64,000 nucleotides of DNA, taken from contig OZ017758.1 of NCBI GenBank assembly GCA_963969365.1, positions 2,294,001 through 2,358,000 of the forward strand, given 5' to 3'. The notes below the pieces were generated by a model, which saw only the letters and a program-made list of their open reading frames with translations, was not told the DNA's origin and searched no databases. Shown in pieces: positions 57,601-64,000 of this stretch (the first letter of the stretch is position 1; each line of letters opens with the position of its first letter). The position numbers were made by a program, and so were the translations under genes. Source of the stretch: Asterochloris sp. CNOR1 (Eukaryota > Chlorophyta > Trebouxiophyceae > Trebouxiales > Trebouxiaceae).

Positions 57601-60600
57601 CGTCCAATATCATGGGTGACAGCTCCTGCAGGCTGGAGAAACGCCCCCTTCAGGTCTGCCAGCATCCTGCATCTTGGGCAGATGCTCCTGCAAGCTGGAT
57701 AGACTGCTTGTGCCTGGTTCATGCACCTCCTTCCTTCACTCAACCTTGTTGGCTGGTGTACAGTGTTCTGCTACATGTGCGCCTGCAGGAGTGCTGCAGG
57801 AGGCTCTGAGTCTGCAGGCGGCAGCTGCCGCCCGCGAGGAGCAGGCAATGGCAGACTTTGCCACCCCTTCTCACACCATGCCTGTGGTTTCAGGGCACCC
57901 TGCAGGCAAGGCCCCCTCTCCCTGCAGCAACTGCCGCGGGCTTGAGGTGCAGGCACCTGTGCTTGGTGAAGATCTGCCTGCTGAGCTGCCACTATGCCTC
58001 ATGGGGCTTCCTGGGAAAGGGGCAGCTTTGGGGCCAGTCTTATGGTGGAGCGTAGCACTAGATTGCTGTGTCACAAAGGTGTGATGGGGCTTCATGCAGA
58101 CAAACTGGGCCATGCCATGATCAGGGGAGCCGTGCTGGGAGTGGCTGCAACCTGGTAGTGGCCGGTGTGCCAGGAATGTTCCTCAACATGTCGAGCAGAG
58201 CTCTGCAGGTCTGTGCTGGCAGGTTGGTCCTGAGGATGCTACTGCGCTGAGCCGAGAAAGCTGCACTTGTAGGCCGTGCTGAGGCGGCACCAGTGGATGA
58301 GGCAACAAAGCAAAAGCAGCAGCTGCTGGTGCAAGCAGCCCCCCTGGCTGGCTGCTGGGGCCTGGAGCGTTTCGGCATGGCAGATGTGGCGGTGCTCAAG
58401 CTGCTGGAGGCACTGCCTGGTAAGTCAACATCCAGTCTTTGAGTGGCACTGGCACCAACGCGATGTGCTACCTTGACAATAGCAGTTCTGTGATGGCTGA
58501 AGCTTCTGGATGCAGTGCAAACTGCCTGCCCTTCATGCTTGCTGGGTTGTGTCGACATCCCATGATGTGGCTTGAAGGCAGGCTTGAAAGGACTACAGCT
58601 GCTGGAGGGCACTGCCAGGCAAATGACTGCCTGGCTGGCATTCCCTGCAGACAGCCTCATGTCCCGCAACCCGGCAGCAATGCTAGGCCACAGGCAGGAA
58701 GGTATAGTCCTCGGGCCTGCTTCAGCAGAGGGTGCCTCTGATGGGCATTCAGGCCTCCGCAGCTGCCCAGGCCATCCCAACAGTGCATATTGGGCTGGTA
58801 AGCGCTTTTGCCTGGCTTGCCACTGGGCCCAAGGCAAGCTGAATGTAAGGACGTGCAAGTAAGCAAGGCATGGGCTGCTGTCCTGCAGGGGTGGAGGCAG
58901 CGCCGCACTATGAGTTTGTGGAGCAGCGAGGGGGGTGGGACACTGAGGCTTCCAGACTGCGAAGGCTGCAGGACAAGCAGGGAAAGGCGACTGCCAAGGT
59001 GAGGGTTGTATGTGAGCAGGAATCCAACCAGGCTTCCAAGACCCTGGAGGCAAACAGGAGTATATGGAAGCGAAGAGCACTTTTCCAATGGCCAAGCTGA
59101 GAAGAGAGAGGGGTGTCCACATGCAGCAGGTTGGTCTCTAGTGTCATGCCTTTGGCATTGGCTGCCTGGTGCCTGACAGCTTCAACTAAGTCCCTTGGTC
59201 AGGCTGGCTGATGTAAGGTCTTTACGATGCAGGCTGCCAGGAGCCTACACCATGTGGGACTGCTGAATGCATTGAGTATCACTCACAAAGCAGCTCCTAC
59301 ATCTGGTGCAGGCTACCAAGAGCTTGGAGAAGAAGGGGGAGCGCCTGGAAAAGCTGAACATGTCAGCCGGGGGCAAGCGCAAGCGCCAGGAGGGCACTGC
59401 AGATCGCAAAAAGTGAGTCACGCCACCAGCAGGCTACTGACAGTGCAAGCTGTCATACTTGAGAGGGTGGAAGGCAGGGAAGTCTGCAAGCTGTATGCAG
59501 GTGGTAGCCTCTGAAAAAGGTCTTGTTTGATGCTGGCGCGCCTGCGGTTGCAGCGCTCAGCTCAGCCTCCAAGTCTGCAGCAAACGCTTTAAGGCAGGCA
59601 ATGTAAAGTTCCCAATCTGCACTGCATTCGGTGTGCAGGCCAAAGACAGCCTCAGGCAAGGCTGCCACCTCTGGTGCTGGCACGCCTGCAGCCGCAGCTG
59701 TTGCCTCAGAAGGCAAGGGAAAGGGCAGGAGTGGGGGAGCTAAGAAGAGGCCTCCTGTGGACGCTGGCATCTCCAAGAAGATAGAGTCTGACGACACGGA
59801 GGTGGAGAAGGTCGTTGCCAAGATGCTCAACATGGTGGGAAACCGGCAATTGCATAGTTGCATGTCAGGTGCCTGCCTGTTGAGTGCAAGACAGGCAAGC
59901 AGCCACAAGGTAGGTGCTGGACAAAGCTGTGACTGGCCTCGGCTGCAGCCGGACAGCTGCCTGCTCAATTGTCCACTCAGGGGTTGCCCTTTTCAGTTGC
60001 TGTTCCCAGCTTTGCGACGGTAGTGGCCCATGTGGAGCAGGATAGCACATGCCACAGCCTGAGGCAAAGAAGCAGGGGAAGTCATCGCAGGCTAGGATCC
60101 AGTTGTGGTTCCCCAGTTACCATGGTGTTTGAGCAGCACAGCTGTCAGACACATGCGACGGTGGCAGCGTTCAGGCAACAAGCTTGTGCACCAAGCAGGT
60201 GCACGCCGGCTACGCTGAGCAAGCCATGCTTGGCAGGCTTGATTGGCATGTGCACTAAGTGCAGGCGCCTTGCAGCAGCAGCACCCTGCAGATGGGCAGC
60301 CAAGGGGAGTTGCAGCTCATACACACCATGCTGGCTGGTGCAGGAAGGCTGGTGAGGCTGCAGCCTGTCAGCTGCCTGTACCCTCTTCACTTCAGTGGCA
60401 CTGCATGCATTCTGCAGAGTTACATGGGCGATAGGCGCAGGTGAAAGGCTGCCCTTGGGACTGTTGCCACCGTGCAGATTTGTGACGTGCTGGCTGGTAC
60501 AGAAGCCTTAGCCACCTGTCCCAATTTCTAGCACTGCTGCAGGTGGTTTAGAGGGGGGGGGTGGGGGTTGGGGGGGCGGGGGGGCTGTCGAATGCTTGGA

Positions 60601-63600
60601 GGTTGGGAGATGCAACAGCTTGTACAAGTGCATTGGGCCCCTTCCTTATATGCGCCACACCGGCTGCTGCAGATGGCCCCACAGGGAGAAGGTCACGATG
60701 AACGGCCAAGGGCTGCAACAGCTTGTTCAAGTGCGCTGGACCTGGTGCTCAATACTGCCACACTTGGCTGCTGCAGATGGACCGGTGGGAGGAGAATGAG
60801 CAGGAGAAGGCTGCGCGCAGGGAGGAGCGTAAGGCAGCCACAGCTGCAGCCAGGGCTGAGCAAAGAGCTGCCAAGCAGGCAGCCGAGGCAGATGACAAAA
60901 GGTAAGGGGATGTGGCTGCGCTGTCATGTGAGGCTTGAGCTGCAGCAGTTCTGCTGCATCTGAGCCTGAGCACCCCACCAGGCGGCCAAGGCAGATGATA
61001 AGAGGGGGGACACAGTGGCTGTATAACAACCCATTGGCGACAATGGCAGATGGCATGAGGAGAGGCCCATCAAGTTGACTGTTATCCGCCATCACAAGCG
61101 GTGCCCACAAAGTCTGCGGTGCCAGGGATGAGCAGAAACTGCAGCTAGCTGCGCGGGGCATTGTCCACTTGGAATCATCTATGCTTTGCCCTACAGGTCT
61201 AAGCTGAAAGAAGTCAATGACACTGCAGGGCTCAAGCGGATGAGAAGAACCTGCAGCGAGCTGTGCAGGGAGTCCATGACGAGAGCACTAAGGCAGCTGT
61301 GCAGCGTCAGCTGGACTCCCGGGGGGAGGTGGAGGATAAGCTGTTGCCAAATGCAGATGTGCAGGCCCCTGGGGGTGACCCTGTGGGGCAGGGCCTGGGG
61401 CCCCGTCAGACTGCAGGTGAGCGTTGGCAACCTCAAGGACGGGGTTCAGCAACGTCCACATGTTGCAATTGCCTGGTTAGGAAGCCGTGAGGCAGGGCTT
61501 AGGGCTTTGCTAGAATGCTGGTGAGGCCCTCATGTCTGTCACAAGGCAGCCTGCTGCAAGTTTGACTGTGCCGGCGCTGGGCCCCAGCAGACTGCTGTAA
61601 GCTTGTAAATGCGCCCGGACTGCGGTCATCACGGGCTTGTGGTCCCTGCTGGTGAGGGGAGAGGCTGCTGCTGCGGTCTGAGATCTGTGATACTGCGTGG
61701 AGCTGCACGCAGGTGCCTGCGTTGCTGACTGATGATGCCATGCAGGCCTGCTGGATCTGTGGGAGTTCCTGGGGCGCTTTGCAGACACCCTGGGCTTGGA
61801 CAGCGTCCCAGACCCTGATGCCCTGGCTGCTGCCATGCTGGACCCTGTTCCCCACAAGCAGGTGTGCACCCCTTGTGCTTGTCCAGATCAGGGCCCTGGA
61901 AAACCTATCTGCATGGTACCGCCGCCTGCCTGCTGCACCCTACAGTACTCTGAGGCTGCTGCTGTCACCTTGCTCTGCCCACTCAGTTGCAGGCCTCCGC
62001 ATGTGCCCCAGCTTGCAATTACCCGAGCTGATCCTGCTTTTATTGGGTAGGACAGGTCTGCTGGAGCTGCTGCTGGGCCATGCCGCAGGTACAAAAGACA
62101 TGCCTGGGCTCCTGTTACAGCTGTTGCTGGGTCATGCCGCAGGTGCTGGCAGCTGTGCACAGGCCTTTGCTGGAGCTGCTGCTGGGTCATGCTGCAGGTG
62201 CTGGCAGACGTGCATCGGCCTCTGATGGAGCTGCTGGTGGAGGAGGCCTTCCATGCCATCCTGGAGGTCTCTGCGGCAGACAGCAGCGACATCAAGGCCC
62301 ATGAGCTGAAGGGTGCCATGCCACCTGTCGAGGTGGAAGGCAACTGTGCCATGCTGCTTGTCTCTCCTCCAGAAATCAGTCCAGCATACCAGTTTTTGCA
62401 TGCATGACTGCCTGCCCAGACTGGCAGGCTCGGCAGTCTCCAGAGCTGTGACCCCATTGCAGTAGCTGACACCATCTGCAATGCAAATCCCACAGCTGCA
62501 TGCCATGCGGTCCAGCACCAAGGTCCCATTGCCTCTCGCACTCCATGGTGATGCTCATACCATCTGGAGTGCTGCTGTCGCAACCCTTGCCTACATCAAT
62601 GGTCCATTCTGATGCCGTCCTGCACCTGTTTCCAGTTGTGGAGTCGCTTTGCGCAGGCAGTCTTTGCTGCCCACACGCTGACCAACGCATCCCATCTACC
62701 ATGCGAAGTGTCCATGTGACAGGGCCTCATCTTGCACACCTGTTGGCCGGCCGCACAAGCCTGCCCCTGCCGCCTGCAGGCGGGCAGCTGGCCGGAGCTG
62801 GCTCGGCGCTACTTTGCACTGGCTGCAACAGCTGCCCTAGTGCGCTCCACTGAAGCCAGCGGGGGCCTGGACACTGCGCTGGGGCACCAGCATGCGGGCT
62901 GCACGCCCCTTGCTGCCCTGGGGCCTCTGGCCATCCAGCAGGTGAGCCATGTGCCTGGTGCCCCGAGCGCTTCATGTCGCAGCCTCTGGCACTGAGCGGG
63001 TGGACCATGTGCCGTTCCTCCCTTGGGTGTTCATGCTGCCGCCTCTGGCCACCCAGCAGGTGAGCCATGTGCCTGGTGCCCCGAGCGCTTCACATCGCAG
63101 CCTCTGGCAATGAGCAGGTGGACCATGTGCCGTTTCTCCCTTGGGTGTTCAGGCTGCCGCCTCTGGCCACCCAGCAGGTGAGCCATGTGCCTGGTGCCCT
63201 TGAGGGTACATGCCGCCGCCTCTGGCGATGAGCAAGTGAGCCATGTTCCTGTTCCACCTTGGCTGTCATGCTGCTGCCTCTGGCCAGCCAGCAGGTGAGC
63301 CATGTACCTGTGCAGCATAGCAGGCTTTGTGATTGAGCAGCTGCAGAGGCGGTAAAACAGACATAAAGCAGGATGTGGCAGCCTGACTTTGGGGTTTCAT
63401 GCCGCCAGTGCTGTTATGGTGTTCCCTCTGCCCATTGTGCTGTGGGCCATCCTGTGTTGCTGTGGCTGACGGGTTTTTGTCTCCTGACTGCAATGTTCAT
63501 GCCGAGTGAGCATTGCTGCACCTTGAGCATATGACAGCGCCTCTCTGAGTGCTTCAATATAAACACGACAATCCTCCTTCGAGCGTTTCACCTCGTCGCG

Positions 63601-63999
63601 TCCCTGAGTGCTCCAGTCTGAGTGTGTGACGGCACCACTCAAACTGCTTCATCTGGAGTGTGTGACACTACCTCTCAGAGTGCTCCAGCTTCAATGCGTG
63701 ACAGCATCACTGTTGTGCTGCTGCAGGGCCTCCTGGCCGGGAGCCACGACGGGAACCCAGAGGACGCTGGCATCGCAGGTCTGCCACTGGTGAGCGGTGC
63801 AGCTGCTCACGATCCCTTGCAAGAGCTCGTCTGCGCTGCAGTGCAAGTTATCATGCTCTGCACTCCCTCAGGCTTGCAACTGGGTGCAGTCCTGTGCTAC
63901 ATGCACCCTGGCCTGGCTTGAAGGTACGTCCCCACAGTGGCTGGGTTGTGTGCTGGCAGACCAGGGAAGTCATGTGCTCTGTGTTGGCAGAGCAGGTGC
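54641..63999 (+). CDS. MBD9-like chromatin protein (MBD, FYRN, FYRC, DDT), partial
   Basis: Many plus-strand exons share direction and mostly phase. An early exon 54641-54733 holds MPAESPDALMRKLRDAVQEK. Exons 55008-55084 and 55322-55503 encode a methyl-CpG-binding-like domain (WHVEIKVRSGGKTAGTSDA, then YYRDG and HRSRTDVLKALGL). Exon 56043-56226 is an FYRN domain (NLWPVGYKATWQDDNLGSF, PLFSVTI). FYRC is spread over about 57150-57260 (HPDQAWQRVADL), 58260-58421 (LERFGMADVAVLKLLEALPG) and 58890-58998 (HYEFVEQRGGW). Basic linkers follow (59313-59413, 59640-59850), then an Arg/Ala/Glu helix (60778-60902). DDT/WHIM-like exons come last: 61746-61861 (LLDLWEFLGRFADTLGLDS), 62198-62332, 62779-62940 (SWPELARRYFALAATAALV) and 63727-63789. 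Plant MBD9 proteins work with ISWI and SWR1-type remodellers. The gene runs off the right edge, and its start is not resolved. Splitting into two genes near 60 kb cannot be excluded. Confidence 0.75.
56440..56790. repeat. Scattered degenerate repeat in MBD9-like intron
   Basis: TTGC(TG)CA(C/T)CTCTGC recurs near 56455, 56523, 56570, 56746 and 56778 inside the intron after the FYRN exon. Spacing is irregular, so this is an old, decayed array rather than a clean satellite. Confidence 0.45.
60551..60587 (+). other. G-run cluster, potential G-quadruplex
   Basis: Runs of nine, five, seven and eight G are separated by one or two bases (GAGGGGGGGGG, TGGGGG, TTGGGGGGG, CGGGGGGG). Four G-tracts on one strand meet the usual G-quadruplex pattern. 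It lies in a presumed intron of the MBD9-like gene, on the transcript-sense strand. Confidence 0.8.
62060..62225 (+). repeat. Three copies of an acceptor and exon start
   Basis: CATGC(C/T)GCAGGT is found at 62079, 62133 and 62188 (54 and 55 bp apart), each embedded in GAGCTGCTGCTGGG-like DNA. The third is the true acceptor (exon from 62198: VLADVHRPLMELL). The second, 55 bp upstream, reads GCAG|GTGCTGGCAGCTGTGCA and is nearly the same exon start. Confidence 0.85.
62925..63310 (+). repeat. Four copies of a donor junction, 117-118 bp period
   Basis: The exon end CCAGCAG|GTGAGCCATGT (donor at 62941) recurs at 63059, 63177 and 63294. Each unit also carries GCCTCTGG, the alternating GGACCATGTGCCGTT and CTTGGGTGTTCA blocks, and GAGCGCTTCA. 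Every copy keeps a consensus GTGAGC donor. Confidence 0.92.
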
Positions 64000-64000
64000 A

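Overview
The window looks like nuclear DNA of a green alga, most likely a chlorophyte of the trebouxiophyte type. It is G+C-rich, full of CTGCAG and CAGGT, and its genes are cut into many short exons with GT-AG (some GC-AG) introns of about 70-1000 bp. The gene content also fits: a plastid-targeted DUF4079 membrane protein, a family-90 glycosyltransferase, an ICln subunit, an MBD9-like chromatin protein and plant-type universal stress proteins. No bacterial operon, CRISPR array, rRNA or tRNA was recognised. Gene models were built by hand from exon-like reading frames, splice sites and intron phase. Spans are therefore genomic extents that include introns; exon positions are in the evidence.

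Left part (1-22.6 kb), nearly all minus strand: the 3' half of an unknown gene (1.7-3.3 kb), a protein-kinase-like gene (4.9-6.8 kb), two tandem universal stress protein genes with a relic third copy (8.5-12.9 kb), and two groups of exons for uncharacterised helical or coiled-coil proteins (14.3-17.2 and 18.2-21.9 kb) that may be one long gene.

Middle (22.6-36.6 kb): two copies of a FunK1-like protein kinase gene on the minus strand, 9,791 bp apart. A 3.2-kb core appears identical, while the 5' flank is clearly diverged. Between the copies lie a minus-strand GT90 glycosyltransferase and a plus-strand reading frame that runs up to the duplication boundary.

Right part (36.6-64 kb): a plus-strand gene ending in a membrane anchor with a Gly/Pro-rich tail; a plus-strand class V (kynureninase-like) PLP enzyme whose exon phases agree throughout; convergent with it, a minus-strand DUF4079 gene; then minus-strand ICln and a beta-trefoil-like gene; and finally a large plus-strand MBD-FYRN-FYRC-DDT chromatin protein that runs off the right edge.

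The most unusual signal is recurrent. In at least six separate genes, the introns hold direct duplications of the adjacent exon edge together with its splice site (decoy donors or acceptors), in two to four copies with periods from 25 to about 400 bp. This resembles the tandem-duplication model of intron gain or growth. Other notable points are a compensated frameshift in one stress-protein paralogue, an Ala-rich insert in the PLP enzyme, and the abrupt boundaries of the 3.2-kb identical block.
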